NCBI GenBank assembly: GCA_008638375.1
Contig: CM018035.1
Location: forward strand, 24,354,807-24,418,806
Direction of reading: 5' to 3'
From: Nyssa sinensis
Taxonomy: Eukaryota > Streptophyta > Magnoliopsida > Cornales > Nyssaceae
Length of the DNA stretch: 64,000 nt
Shown: piece by piece, positions 1-11,343 of the stretch
Position numbering within the stretch: position 1 is the first letter of the stretch
Layout of the letters: the number at the start of each line of letters is the position of its first letter
Notes under the pieces: generated by a model
Told to the model about the DNA's origin: nothing
The model's database searches: none
The model's input: only the letters and a program-made list of their open reading frames with translations
Program-made: the position numbers and the translations under genes

Positions 1-1010
1 GCTTTGCAGTTGATTGCAATAAAATCTAGAAATGTTTGGATTATTAATAAGAGGAACACAACTCACCTTATGTGAGATGAACTGCATTGATGAGAATGAG
101 ATCATCGGTTTTCTAGCCTAGGCAGCATAAGGGTCTAAATGGAAGGACCTACAAGTCCAGGTCTGTAGTCTTGTGTGATATGATGGTCGTCTTGAAAATA
201 GTTTGATGTAATTGTGCTTTCGGACATCACTCAAATTTATGGAAAAAATAATTAGGTACATACCCTTTATCAGTATTTATAAAATTGAAATTGTTAAGTA
301 ATGTACATCCTAATAAGTATTGGAGGGGGTGTCTTTGACGAGAGAATTTTATTTTTTGTTGTTTTAATATAATATTTATATATTTGAAAATTTATATTTT
401 TTTATAATTTGTAATTTTATTAGATTATAATAAAATTACAGCAGTCAGAGACATGATTCTATTTTTGAGATTATAATTTTATTAGACTATTTTTTTTAAT
501 ATAATATATATTATTTTTATACATATAAATTTTTAATATTTTTGTATGTACGTATAATTTTATATTCATCTTTATTTTTTTATTTATTTTCGTATCTCAC
601 CGATTTTGATTAAGTAATTATATTTATAGTAAAAATTAAAACTTATATATATAAAAATAATATAAATTTAATATTTTTATACATGTACATATGATCATTA
701 ATCTCTTCGTTATTAGGGTACTTCAAAACTATCAAAAATTTACTCAACTATGTTGGATGACGATGAGATTGACTTGGTGTGGACCCATATAAATGACAAG
801 ATCTTGGTGATGTAAATCTTAACTGTAATTTTTTAGTTTAAAAAACTACTTAGAGGGCAAGTGTCTTGATTCTCGTATAGCTGGCCAGATCATCCTATTG
901 TTCAAAATCGGAAGTAATGCATTAAGCTTAAGAGTTTAGTCCTAATTTATAACCTATAGAAAAAAGAACAGAAAAAAAAAAAAAAATTTGTAACCTATAG
1001 TAATGGGCCA
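1..1010. repeat. Promoter-proximal duplication unit, copy A (pairs with 7306-8350)
   Basis: This AT-rich noncoding stretch aligns almost base for base with 7306-8350. Shared landmarks include a 'TCTAGCCTAGGCAGCATA' word (114 and 7411), the phrase 'GGACCTACAAGTCCAGGTCT', and 'AGCTGGCCAGATCATC' near 880 and 8210. The 7.3-kb partner lies immediately upstream of the RLP first exon, so copy A is probably the 5' flank of a lost or off-window RLP relative. No coding potential is seen. The duplication is seen directly; its origin is inferred. Confidence 0.8.
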
Positions 1011-2160
1011 GATTTGGTGCCGTTCAAAAATTGTTGTTGGAGCGGTGAGCGAATTGCCTTAATAATATGTTATAAATTTAAAAATTTTAAATTTAGGATT
1101 CGATTCACTTCCACTCGACTATATTTTTATAGTCCCTATCAACCTTTATGTCCTCTCTTTTAGGATACGATTCGGGTAGCCCACTAACCATTATGCCCTC
1201 CATTTTAGGAATTAGTTGGAATAACTCTAAATTTTTGCTGACAAAAAAAATAGAATATGAGAGCTCAGAAAAATAAACTCTTCACTACTCCAACTCAGGC
1301 AAACCCTTGGAATTCGAGTGTTCAAAGTTAGTGATAACTTTAGGAAAACAATAAATTTTGTGGGAAAAATAAAAACCTTCATTAGGTGTCTCTAACATAT
1401 CCCCTCAAATTGATATCCACAATCATTTTCACGAGCCACATCAGCAGCAGAAGCTGCAACAACCAACGGCGGTTCTTGGGGGTTGTGTGGGGGCCACGAC
1501 GCCACCACCCACCCCAAAATCTTTAAAAAATTGATTTTTGTATTATAATTTTATTATTTTTTAAAAAAATTAAAATTTGGTTCTTTCAAAATTTGTTAAA
1601 TATCCATAAAATTATTTCTAAAATTTTAACATATACATTTTGGTCCATCTTAGCTACAATTTCTAGATTCACCACTGCAAATATGCTATTGTGTAAAGTT
1701 ACGAATTTTCTAGTTTTAGTTATTGGTATGAAATAAAACTTAATAATTTTAAAATAATAAAATATTAAGATTTAAAGAGTTTCTTACAAATGTTAATTTT
1801 TGTTGGATAAAAATGATTGTTCAAAGTGTGACATAAGTCATTAGTATAATTTTGAAAAGCGGACTAACTTCTATTTGAAAGTTTTATTTGCATGAATCTT
1901 AAATTCATTTTTTTCAAACAATCTTCATATATATAATATTTTAAAGAACAATGTTTGACTTCAAATCAATTATGAAGAATCTCTTCATATTTATATACGT
2001 ACGTGTCATAATTTTAATGTGTCATGTATATAATCACATAAATATCATATGACTATTTAATTTTAACTAAAAAATTAAAATTAAATCAAATTAAAAAACA
2101 TAGGTATATTACATATATGACAGATTGTAATTAAGACATGTTCTTCCTACTAAATTCAAA
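1011..2160. other. AT-rich intergenic DNA, nothing recognised
   Basis: No gene, RNA or element end was recognised. A modest GC-richer patch with a CCACC run lies near 1435-1520, without an open frame. Most of the rest is A/T homopolymer-rich filler. Confidence 0.5.
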
Positions 2161-3790
2161 GTTAGGTATTATGTTATTTTAAATATAATTTTTTTCCTTA
2201 TCTTTTTCTCTTCCATTTTAAATTATCACAAGTGGAAGTCATTCCACTAATAAAAGGAAGGTTGTTATCAATTAAGCTTGACTTAATAATATCCTTATTG
2301 CATGCCGTGTGGAGTACTTTATAACTTTAGTTGGAATTCTTTTGGAAAATTCATTCATCTGGCGTGACAAAGGGTGTCCATATGGAATGACTTCCAAGTC
2401 TTGTGTGATATGGTGGTCTAGAAAGAAATTTGATGTGATTCTACTTTCTGACAATTACTAAACTACGTATTCTATTGTGAAGGTCGGTGTTCACATGTGA
2501 ATGAGAATGACACTTCTATACATTTGGTTACTAAACTTAAGATTTGGAAGTAGGTCTCAAACTACTTTTAATGTGGGGAACATTTGGGACCAATCTTGAC
2601 AACAACATAATTGGACTATTAAAATTCATCCTCGCCGTTTGCTCTACGGGACGACTATAGGACTGACTTGGTATGTACCCAAAGAAAATGACAAGATCAT
2701 GGAAATCATGATGACATTGTTAAAAAATTAGCAAGGCACTATTTTTAGATTAAAAAAAAATTCTAGTACTAAGGTAGTATCGAAAAATTTATTTTATGAT
2801 CATGCATATTAAAATTCGACATATAGAATAAGTGATAAAATCTGATGGTTGTAAAATAAAGGGTAAATTACACTAAACTCTCTAGAGGTTTCTAACAATT
2901 ACACTGATCACATCCGAAGTTTTTGAAATTACATTGACCTCCTATTCTTTACCTAATAATATATAACTACTTCCCTCCAGTTAATTTTTTTTCTTTAAAA
3001 TGACAAAACTACCACTTTCATGTTTTTTTTCTTTAAATTTTGGCCCTTTTTTTTCATTTTCCAAAATAAATATTGATAAAAACCCTAAATTTATTTTTCT
3101 ATAAAATAAAAATAAGTTATTTACCTTAAACATATTTTTAAATAAAATAATAATAAAATATTTAAAAAATTATCAAAATTGAAAAAATATAAAAATAAAT
3201 AAATAAAAGGACAATTTTTTCATTTTAAAGAAAAAAATTGACTATAGGGAGTATTTGTATATTATCAAATAAAATAAAAGAGGTCAATATAATTTTATAA
3301 ATATCAGAAGATATCAGGGTAATTGTCAAAAATCTCAAGAGAAATCAGTGTACTTTATCCTAATATAAAACATATATCACATGTCAAATGAAGTTATGTA
3401 TAGAAGATTTTGGTATTATTTTATAACGAGATATTTTTTCTTTTTAACTACAAGAGATGATGAGACCTTTTCTTAGTGGGACTAGATCACGACATTTCAG
3501 CTTGTCCAGCCAACAATAATCTATCATGTATGTTATGACAAACAAAAAAAAAAAGAGAGAGAGAGAGAGAGACAATAACACATAATAACATAATATTATT
3601 GAAAATATACACGAGCATGCGTGCATGTATTTCATTTAAATTAGGTGCTTTCATGGACTCAACTCATTGGCTACCATGTTGTGTCCATGGGTGCATGCTA
3701 CATTTACAATGTATTCACCATCCTCCTCGGCCCCTCCCAAAAAAAGAAACAAAGAAAGCTATTTTTTTCTTGGTAAAAAATAATACTCTT
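2161..3790. repeat. Duplication unit, copy B (pairs with 4205-5340), interrupted by a MITE
   Basis: 2161-2860 and 3361-3790 align in order with 4205-5340. Shared words include 'GTGGAAGTCATTCCACTAAT' (2232 and 4280), 'TGGGACCAAT' and 'GAGATGATGAGACATTTTTC'-like sequence (about 3451 and 5039). The interruption at 2861-3360 is absent from the 4.2-kb copy. The unit also shares pieces with 6700-7300. Noncoding. Confidence 0.8.
2861..3360. mobile_element. Mutator-type MITE (500 bp)
   Basis: The ends are imperfect inverted repeats: the left end starts GGGTAAATTACACT and the right end, reverse-complemented, starts GGATAAAGTACACT. Similarity continues inward through 'GACAATTAC' and 'TTGACCTC' words. 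It is flanked by a near-perfect 9-bp duplication, TAAAATAAA (2852-2860) and TAATATAAA (3361-3369). The paralogous copy near 4950 keeps a single TAATATAAA and no insert, so it shows the empty site. A 9-bp duplication is characteristic of Mutator-like elements. There is no transposase, so it is nonautonomous. A second copy lies at 16157-16660 and a truncated one at 29934. Confidence 0.85.
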
Positions 3791-4204
3791 GGCTTTGTTT
3801 GGTTAGGTGGAGAGTTATGGAAAGTGAAAGAAAGTGAAAAAATTATTTATTTTTAAGAATTTGGTTAGAAGGAAAGAGAAAAATTGTCATAAAAATCGGA
3901 TGTCCGTAACTGTCTAATTTTCCCGAAAGAATGACTATTGATTTCTTGCCAAAAAACACAGGGAAATTATTTTTTCCCATGAAATTAAGTTTTCATATCC
4001 ACTGTTTTATCTCTGTCCAACTTATCTATATTATCTGTCATATATTTAATTTAAGTATGAATAAAGTTTTTAAATTGCGTTGTTTCAAACATGGTAACTT
4101 AGAGCAAGGAGATTAGATTAGATTAATAAGCTAGTAACTTTGTTCTGAAATAATATTTTCAAATTGTGATTAAGATACATATCTAAATAGAAGGAGATTC
4201 CTCT
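3791..4204. other. AT-rich segment unique to copy B, no gene
   Basis: This stretch replaces the junction found in the paired copy near 5340. It includes a 'TTTGTTTGGTTAGGTGG' word at its left end that resembles some short-element termini. No matching inverted end or target duplication could be found, so it is not called as an element. Confidence 0.4.
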
Positions 4205-5340
4205 TACTGAATTTGAAGTTAAGTATTATATTATTTTAAATATATTTCTTTTTTTTTCTCCCATTTTAAATTTTTACAAGTGGAAGTCATTCCACTAATA
4301 AAAGGAAGGTTCTTATCAATGGTGTCTCAATTAAACTTGACTTAATAATATCCTTGCATGCCGTGCGTATGGAATATTCTAACTTTAGTTTGAATTATTT
4401 TGGAAAATTCATTCATGTGCCGTGACAAAGGGTGTCTATATGAATGACTTCAGAGTCTTGTCTCGTGTGATATGGTGGTCTAGAAAAAAGGTTGATATGA
4501 TTCTACCTTCAGACAATTACTCAAATTTGATATTAATGTGAAAAAAATTTCAAGTCTTCCTAAACTAATTATTCCATTGTTGCGATCGGTGTTCACATGT
4601 GCATGAAAATGACACTTTTATACATTTGGTCACTAATCTCAGGATTGGGAAGTAGGTCTCAAACCACTTTTAATGTGGGGGAACAGTTGGGACCAATTTT
4701 GACAACAACATAATTAGACTATCAAAATTCATCCTCGTTGTTTGCTTTACGGGACGGCTATGGGACTGACTTGGTATGGACCCAAAGAAAATGAAAAGAT
4801 CATGGAGATGATGACATTGTTGAAAAATTAGCATGACATTATTTTTAGATTAAAAAAAATTCTAGTACTAAAGTAGTATCGAAATTTTTTATGATTATAT
4901 ATATTAAAATTCGACATATAGAATGAGTTACAAAATCTGATGGTTATAATATAAATTATATGTCACGTGTCAAATTCTATTATGTATGAAATTTTTTAGC
5001 ATTATGTTATAACTAAACATTTTTTGCTTTCAATTGCAGGAGATGATGAGACATTTTTCAGTGATACTAGATCACGACGTATTCGCGTGCTTTTTTAATA
5101 ATAATTGTGTGTTATGACTCACTAAAAAAAATAGATAATAACTGAGCACATAACATAATGTTATTGAAAAGGTACATAACCATGGGAGCATTTCATTTAG
5201 AATGGGTGCTTTCATGAAGGCAATTCATAGGCTACCATTTTGTGTCCATGGGTGCATGCTACATTTACAATGTATTTACCAACCTCTCCCTCCCAAAAAG
5301 AAAAAAAAAAAAAAGAAATTTACTTTTTTCTTTGTAAAAA
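4205..5340. repeat. Duplication unit, copy C (pairs with 2161-3790)
   Basis: Ungapped relative of copy B, lacking the MITE and therefore preserving the pre-insertion sequence near 4950. Noncoding: the few short frames are not conserved between the copies. Confidence 0.8.
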
Positions 5341-5760
5341 ATAATACTCTTAGAAATACTTTGGCAAAGTAATTTTTTAGTTTCAAGAAGTACTTAGAGA
5401 ACACATGTCTTGTTCTCTTATAGCCACATCAGTCAAACATTCAAAATTAGAAGTATGCTTTGAGTTTAAGAGTTTAATATTAATTTGTAAGATATAATTT
5501 CTCTAAGAAATGAAAGAAACAAAAAAAAAAAAAAAGTGTAACCTAAGGCATCATCCTTGTGACATTCAAAAAAATTGAGTTTGATAAGTCAATTTATGTA
5601 ACGTGACAAAAGGATTCAAAATAGAAACACTGATGGTCTAATATTATCATGTGATATGGTTCCCTGGGTCATTCGTAATGGTGGGGTTCATATCCCAACC
5701 AAAAAATAAATATGGTTTGTTTTTTTTTTTTCTCCAAAATTTCTCCCGTGGTGGTCCTAT
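5341..5760. repeat. Second copy of RLP upstream sequence (pairs with 8150-8770)
   Basis: It follows 8150-8770 in order: 'AATTTTTTAGTTTCAA', an A-rich tract followed by 'TGTAACCTA', 'GAGTTTGATAAGTCAAT', 'GTAACGTGACAAAAGGA', and 'GGTGGGGTTCA..CCAACCAAAAAA'. The partner is the immediate 5' flank of the RLP start codon. No first exon follows here: after 5760 the sequences part, so the coding part of this duplicate is gone or was never copied. Confidence 0.7.
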
Positions 5761-6700
5761 ATATTTTTCTTGTTATTTTCTTAATTTTTAATGTATTTAT
5801 ATATCTTTTTAATATATAATTATAATACCGGTTGAACCAGTAAATCGTGAACTACACTTGACAAAAATGAAACGTATCTAACATGATTGTAGTATCAAAA
5901 CTCATCATCACCGTTTGTTATGGGGCATGACGATGAACTAACTTGGTGTGGTTAATTTTAAAAAATTGCGTGTATTGTACAGATCAATTATAAAGCCGTG
6001 AAAATTATTTTCCAAGAAATAGCAAGTCCCTATTGTTTTAATTTTGTGGTACATGACGTTATATATTGAAAAAGTAGCTAATATTCATGTTAATAGCACC
6101 ATGATTTGATTTTTTTTCTCTTCCAATATATTAGAATGGATATCAAATTTGTTAAAATTAATAAAAAGACAAATGTTGAAATTCATATTATCATAAATTG
6201 ATCGATATTGCTAGTCTAACTTTGATATTCTTTTAAGATCAGACTCTTTTCCGATTTATGAACATAATGAAAATCTTCAGTGTATTTTAATTCAATGATA
6301 CATCATTTATACAAAAATAATATAAACTGAAATAAACAAATCAGATTAAATTAACACACCAGATGGTTAATTTAAAACCTATTTGATATGGTATATTTAT
6401 TTTCTTTGTAGACGATGTGTTATTATTGATTTAATGCACAGCAAATCTCATTTTATCCATGAACGAAAAAGGAACCAAATTACTGGTTTAATGCACTAAA
6501 AATCTAATTCTATTTCTAAACAGAAAAGGAGCTAAATCCATGTTTCCCTATACGTAAGGATCATTTATATCAGGCACTTGCCTGGATGCAACTCATAGGC
6601 TATCAAATTGTGTCCGGTAGTGTGAGAAATAATAATAGAAAGAGTTTTGAGTATTTTTTTGCTATAAATGTTGACACACGGAATCACATAAAATATTAAA
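5761..6700. other. AT-rich intergenic DNA, nothing recognised
   Basis: No open frame above background, no repeat pair and no element ends were seen. It separates two blocks of the upstream duplications. Confidence 0.5.
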
Positions 6701-7300
6701 AATTTTATTCTTTTTTATTATTTTAGGTGTCCAATCATTCAAATAATAAAAGGAAGGTTCTTATCAATCGTGTTCTCAAATTAATCTTGACTTCAAAATA
6801 AAAAAAATTCATCTCTCTTCTACACATCACTCTGCTTCAATTAATTTCCGTTAAGTTTTTTTTGTATAATTCATTCATGTGCCGTGACGAAAGGAGTCCA
6901 AAAGAAATTACTTACGAGTCCGACCTCCTCTGAAGTCATTAGTGCAATGTCACAATTTTAATGTGTAAAACTATTTGTACCACTCTTAACAACAATAATA
7001 AGTTTCTAACATAGTTAGACTATCAAAATTTATCTTCACCATTTGCTCTACGCAGACTTAAGTGGTATGAACCCAAAGAAATGGAAAATTTATGGAGATG
7101 ATAATGACTGTTGACAAAGTAGCTATGGCACTACCTCAGATAAAATAAGAAAATAAAAAATTTAAAGAATTAAAAAAAAATTTATAATCATACATATTAA
7201 AATTCTAATATATCAAATAAGTGATATCATTTAACCGTTGTAATATAAAAATATGTATAATTTCAAATTTTGGTATGTATAAATTAATTTTTTGGTCTGG
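6701..7300. repeat. Partial duplication unit, copy D
   Basis: A diverged third copy of the 2.2-kb and 4.3-kb sequence, recognised by 'ATAAAAGGAAGGTTCTTATCAAT', 'ATTCATTCATGTGCCGTGACGAAAGG' and 'CAAAATTTATCTTCACC'-type words. It is shorter and more decayed than copies B and C. Noncoding. Confidence 0.65.
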
Positions 7301-7305
7301 TTTTA

Positions 7306-8350
7306 TAATTGATTACAATAAAATTTAGAAATGTTTGGATCATTAACGAGAGGAACACAACTCACCCTATATAAGATGAACTGCATGGATGAGAATGAGA
7401 TCACCGGTTTTCTAGCCTAGGCAGCATAGGGGTCTAAATGGAAGGACCTACAAGTCCAGGTCTCTAGTCTTGTGTGATATGATGGTCGTCTTGAAAATAG
7501 TTTGATGTAATTGTGCTTTCGGACATCACTCAAATTTAATATCTACGTGGAAAAAATAATTAGGTACATACCCTTAACCAGTATTTATAAAATTGAAATT
7601 GTTAAGTAATGTACATCCTAATAAGTGTTGGAGGGAGTGCCTTTGATGAGAGATTTTTATCTTTATTTATTTTTTTGTTGTTTTAATATAATATATATAT
7701 ATATAGATATATTTGAAAATTTATATTTTTTTATAATTTTTAATTTTATTAGATTATAATAAAATTACAGCCGTCAGAGACATGATTCTATTTTTGAGAT
7801 TATAATTTTATAAGACTATTTTTTTTAATATAATATATATTATTTTTATACATATAAATTTTTAGTATTTTTGTATGTGCATATAATTTTAGATTCGTCT
7901 TTATTTTTTTATTTATTTTCGTATCTCACCGATTCTGATTAAGTAATTATATTTATAGTAAAAATTAAAATTTATATGTATAAAAATAATATATTTTTAA
8001 TATTTTTATACATGTACATATGATCATTAATCTCTTCGTTATTAGGGTACTTCAAAACTATCAAAAATTTACTCAACTATGTTGGATGACGATGAGATTG
8101 ACTTGGTGTGGACCCAAATAAATGAGAAGATCTTGGTGATGTAAATCTTAACTGTAATTTTTTAGTTTCAAAAACTACTTAGAGGGCAAGTGTCTTGATT
8201 CTCGTATAGCTGGCCAGATCATCTTATTGTTCAAAATCGGAAGTAATGCATTAAGCTTAAGAGTTTAGTCCTAATTTATAACCTACAGAAAAAAGAAAAG
8301 AAAAAAAAAATGTAACCTATAGTAATGGGCCAGATTTGGTGCCAGTTCAA
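7306..8350. repeat. Duplication unit, copy E, 5' flank of the RLP gene
   Basis: Near-identical partner of 1-1010 and the copy closest to the RLP gene, so it holds part of its upstream region. 8350-8640 includes about 200 bp not present in the paired 5.4-kb copy. Confidence 0.8.
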
Positions 8351-8766
8351 AAATTGTTGTTAGACAAAAAATAGTCAAGTTTGATAAGTCAATATATGTA
8401 ACGTAACAAAAGGAGTCTTTTAAGCATGTGTTTTGTTCAATTTAATAAATCTCAAAACAGGCGTTCTTGAAGTTAAAATGGTTTTTTTTTTTTTTAAATT
8501 AAATGTTTGATTCAGTTTATAAATCATATTTTTAAAATAATAATAAATTTAAAACAGACATTTTTATTAACATACTGAAAAAGATTTTTTTGATCATACT
8601 TTTTTATATTTTTCATTCAAACGAGTTTTAAATAAAAGCACTGATGGCCTAATATCAATTAGTTAATTAATTTAATTCCCGGTGAGTCTGTGGTGGGGTT
8701 CAAATTCCAACCAAAAAAATAAATATGCTTTGGCTTTTATTCCAAAATTTTCCCATCGAGGTTCTC

Positions 8767-8775
8767 TATATATAT
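8767..8775 (+). promoter_or_regulatory. Candidate TATA box of the RLP gene
   Basis: TATATATAT lies 50 bp before the start codon at 8826, in sequence otherwise free of ATG codons between it and the start. The spacing suits a short leader. Alternating TA is common in this window, so this is only a candidate. Confidence 0.4.
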
Positions 8776-8825
8776 GTGATACATGTGCCAACAAATATGT
8801 AAGAAAACACACTTGAAGTTGGTGG

Positions 8826-9099
8826 ATGAACTTGGTGATGGAGTATCCTTTAGTCTTGTGTTTGTGGGCTTTGTTGGGGTTAGGCCTACTTCAGTTACAG
8901 AGTCATGGAAGTTTAGGGTGCTTGGAAGAGGAGAAGGTTGGGTTATTGAAACTTAAAGATGCCTTCAATTACCCAGACGGGCCTGCTCTGTCTTCATGGG
9001 GTGGTGAGGAGAGTGATTGTTGCAGGTGGGAAGGGGTCGGGTGTGACAACATCACACAGCAAGTGATTCAACTCTCTCTCGATGGAACAAGAATGACAG
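8826..9099 (+). CDS. RLP exon 1: signal peptide and LRR N-cap
   Basis: 91 codons plus one base. Residues 1-28 or so form a hydrophobic signal peptide (LVLCLWALLGLGLL). Next comes a typical LRRNT_2 cap: CLEEEKVGLLKLKDAF, then SDCCRWEGVGCD with its paired cysteines, then a first beta-strand-like VIQLSLDGTRM. The start at 8826 gives the longest signal peptide; an in-frame ATG at 8838 is the alternative. The donor follows ACAG/GTTTTG at 9100, leaving phase 1, which matches the start of every downstream LRR exon. The continuing open frame past 9100 is intron. Confidence 0.88.
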
Positions 9100-9189
9100 G
9101 TTTTGTTTTTTATTTTATTTTAATTTTTTAATAATAAGTAAATAAAGAAATAAATCTTTTTTGCCTTGCTAATTTTCATTCATGTGTTG

Positions 9190-10760
9190 ATGTGACTAGA
9201 TTGTTCTTCGCGAAGAAGAAGGATGTTGGGTCTTGAAACACATCCTTATTAGATCCCTTCCCAGAATTACAAATATTAAAATTGGCAGAGAATGGCCTGA
9301 AGGGTGAGCCTCTCTCTCACTCTCTCACACGCAAATACTTGGATAGAAAAAGGTTACACTTGCCTTAATTTGGAGACAATAAAATTGTCCTTTATTATAT
9401 GTTTGTCGGTCTGGATTAATTGAAACAATATGCATGACATAATTTTCATGCCTTCTAATGCCTAGATCTCTGGTTAGAAAAAATAATAATATTATCTTTA
9501 TCATAATCTTTCATCTATTGACCATAATATATCATACTCCATTAATTTGATCTAATCTATTAACTTCGCGAGAGAAAAGGAAAAGAAAAAAAAAAGGAAA
9601 AATATGATTTTTATTGTATTTCATGTCCAAATACAGTTGAAATTTTATTTTCAAAAAAATATATCACATTGCCTCTCCTGTTCACTCACTTGTTTATTAA
9701 TCAAATAAACCTTTATTTTAAATTTATATATATATATATATATTATAAAAAAAATAAGAAAAAAATATTTTTCATTATCTTTTCTTTCTATTTCAATATT
9801 TGAGAATTAGATGGAGTCTAATGAAAACACATGGTTGAAGAATGATAGCACCATATTGTTGGGGAGTCCAACATGACAATTGGTTCACGGGAATAGTGTC
9901 CCAAAATAATTTTTTAATTTTTTTTGTACGTTGATTCTCCTTTTGTCCACTAAATTCATGAAAAGTCCTATCATCCTTTTATGTACATATTGCGTTGCCT
10001 CACCTGTTCACATACTAATTTGAAGACATTAATATTGTCCTTTATTATATGTTGGAAAAGTCCTATCATCCTTGTATAAATAATTGTTATAGTAAGTTAT
10101 TTCATTGAAATGATATGCATGACATAATTTTCATGCCTTCTAATGCTCCTACATCTCTGTTTTTATTTCATAATTAGAAAAAGCAATACAAATTAGTTAA
10201 AAATTTGCACTAGATATACATATAATTACTATGGTCTTATTAATTTAGCATTTACATTCAATTTCACTCACTTAATTCCTATTCAAGTAAGGTCATAAAT
10301 GAAGACAACTCGCAATTTGGGCAACGAAATCCTCTTGATTGTTTGAACATTAACTAAGATGATTTTCATGTTTGTTTAGTGATTCATTGTGTAATCGAAA
10401 ATATTCAACGTATATATACTTATAAAAAAAAAAATGCATGTATGCACTCATATAATACTCTTGATTTTGATTTCTTAAAATAAATTTATATATATGTTTG
10501 GAAAAAGAAAGCAAAGGCATTTGTGATTAATCATATAATTATATTATTGTTTTGCACAAGTTTGCGTGGGCTACTTTCTTTGAACAAATTACAAGTTTTG
10601 GACTTAAGTTCCAACCACTTCACAGAACTTCCATTGTTGGGTGAACTAATAGACTTAAAATATCTAAAATTTTCTGGCAATTTATTAAATAATTCAAATC
10701 ATTTCCACGGTAAGATCCTTTGATCTCCACATGTACATTAGGTTTGATGCCCTAATATTT
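9190..10760 (+). repeat. RLP intron-exon block, copy 1 (pairs with 14440-15480)
   Basis: The block runs from a 'GAAGAAGAAGG' word through 'CATGTCCAAATACAGTTGAA', 'GCCTCTCCTGTTCACTCACT', 'GGAGTCTAATGAAAACACATGG' and 'GAAAGCAAAGGCATTTGTGATT', and carries one LRR exon copy near its end. The same order recurs at 14440-15480. Within the block, 10080-10330 is itself duplicated at 10770-11130. This is a tandem duplication inside the gene that multiplied an LRR exon together with its intron. Confidence 0.8.
10560..10709 (+). pseudogene. RLP LRR exon 2, copy a (broken acceptor)
   Basis: It encodes one and a half to two LRRs (LLSLNKLQVLDLSSNHF, then LGELIDLKYLKFSGNLL) and ends at a good donor, CACG/GTAAGA. 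Its siblings have acceptors CACAG/GT (15245) and TATAG/GA (16948). Here the matching bases read CACAA/GT, so the original AG has become AA. The nearest AG is one base further in, giving 149 bp instead of 150 and a frameshift if spliced. It is probably skipped or a dead exon. Confidence 0.75.
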
Positions 10761-10769
10761 ATGCTTTGT

Positions 10770-11343
10770 CCTATGTCGGCCTACATTGAAATGATATACA
10801 TGCCATCTAATGCTCCTAGATCCTTGTTCTTATTTCCTAATAAGGAAAATCAATATTAATTAGTTAAAATTTTGCATTAGATAAACATGTAATTACTATG
10901 GTCTTATTAATTTCAGCAATTACACTCTATTTGATTCACTTAATTGCATATACATGTTCTTGGTTTAAATATAAAATGACTATAACTTTGGGTACTTTGG
11001 GTCTATGAAAAAGTAGATATCCATGTACAATTAGCTCTTTTCTTCCCTTTTTCTTGATTTTTTTTCCCAAGAAAATGAAGAACATTCCAATTCAAGTAAG
11101 GTCATAAATGAAAAAAACTTGCATTGTACAGTGACTCTCTAATATTAGACTATAGATTGGTGAAAAATTATTTAATGGTCCGGTCTAAATGATTAGATAA
11201 TAAGTCACATGAATATATATAGTACATTATTATAAATGTGACACTCAATCTGACCCTTAAAACCATGATCCTAATAAACTACTAAATAATTACTCTTAGA
11301 TTAGCTGCCGAACTCAAGTTGGTGTTTCAATCTTCAGCAAGCA
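10770..11343. other. RLP intron sequence, partial repeat of 10080-10330
   Basis: It repeats intron words such as 'CATTGAAATGATATACATGCC', 'AATGCTCCTAGATC' and 'TTACTATGGTCTTATTAATTT'. No coding signal. The solo LTR begins at its right end, after the target duplication AAGCA (11339-11343). Confidence 0.6.

Noticed and set aside
3444..4116. Short open frames in both strands near 3.5-4.1 kb
   Set aside because: Not conserved in the duplicated copy near 5 kb and rich in homopolymer-coded residues.
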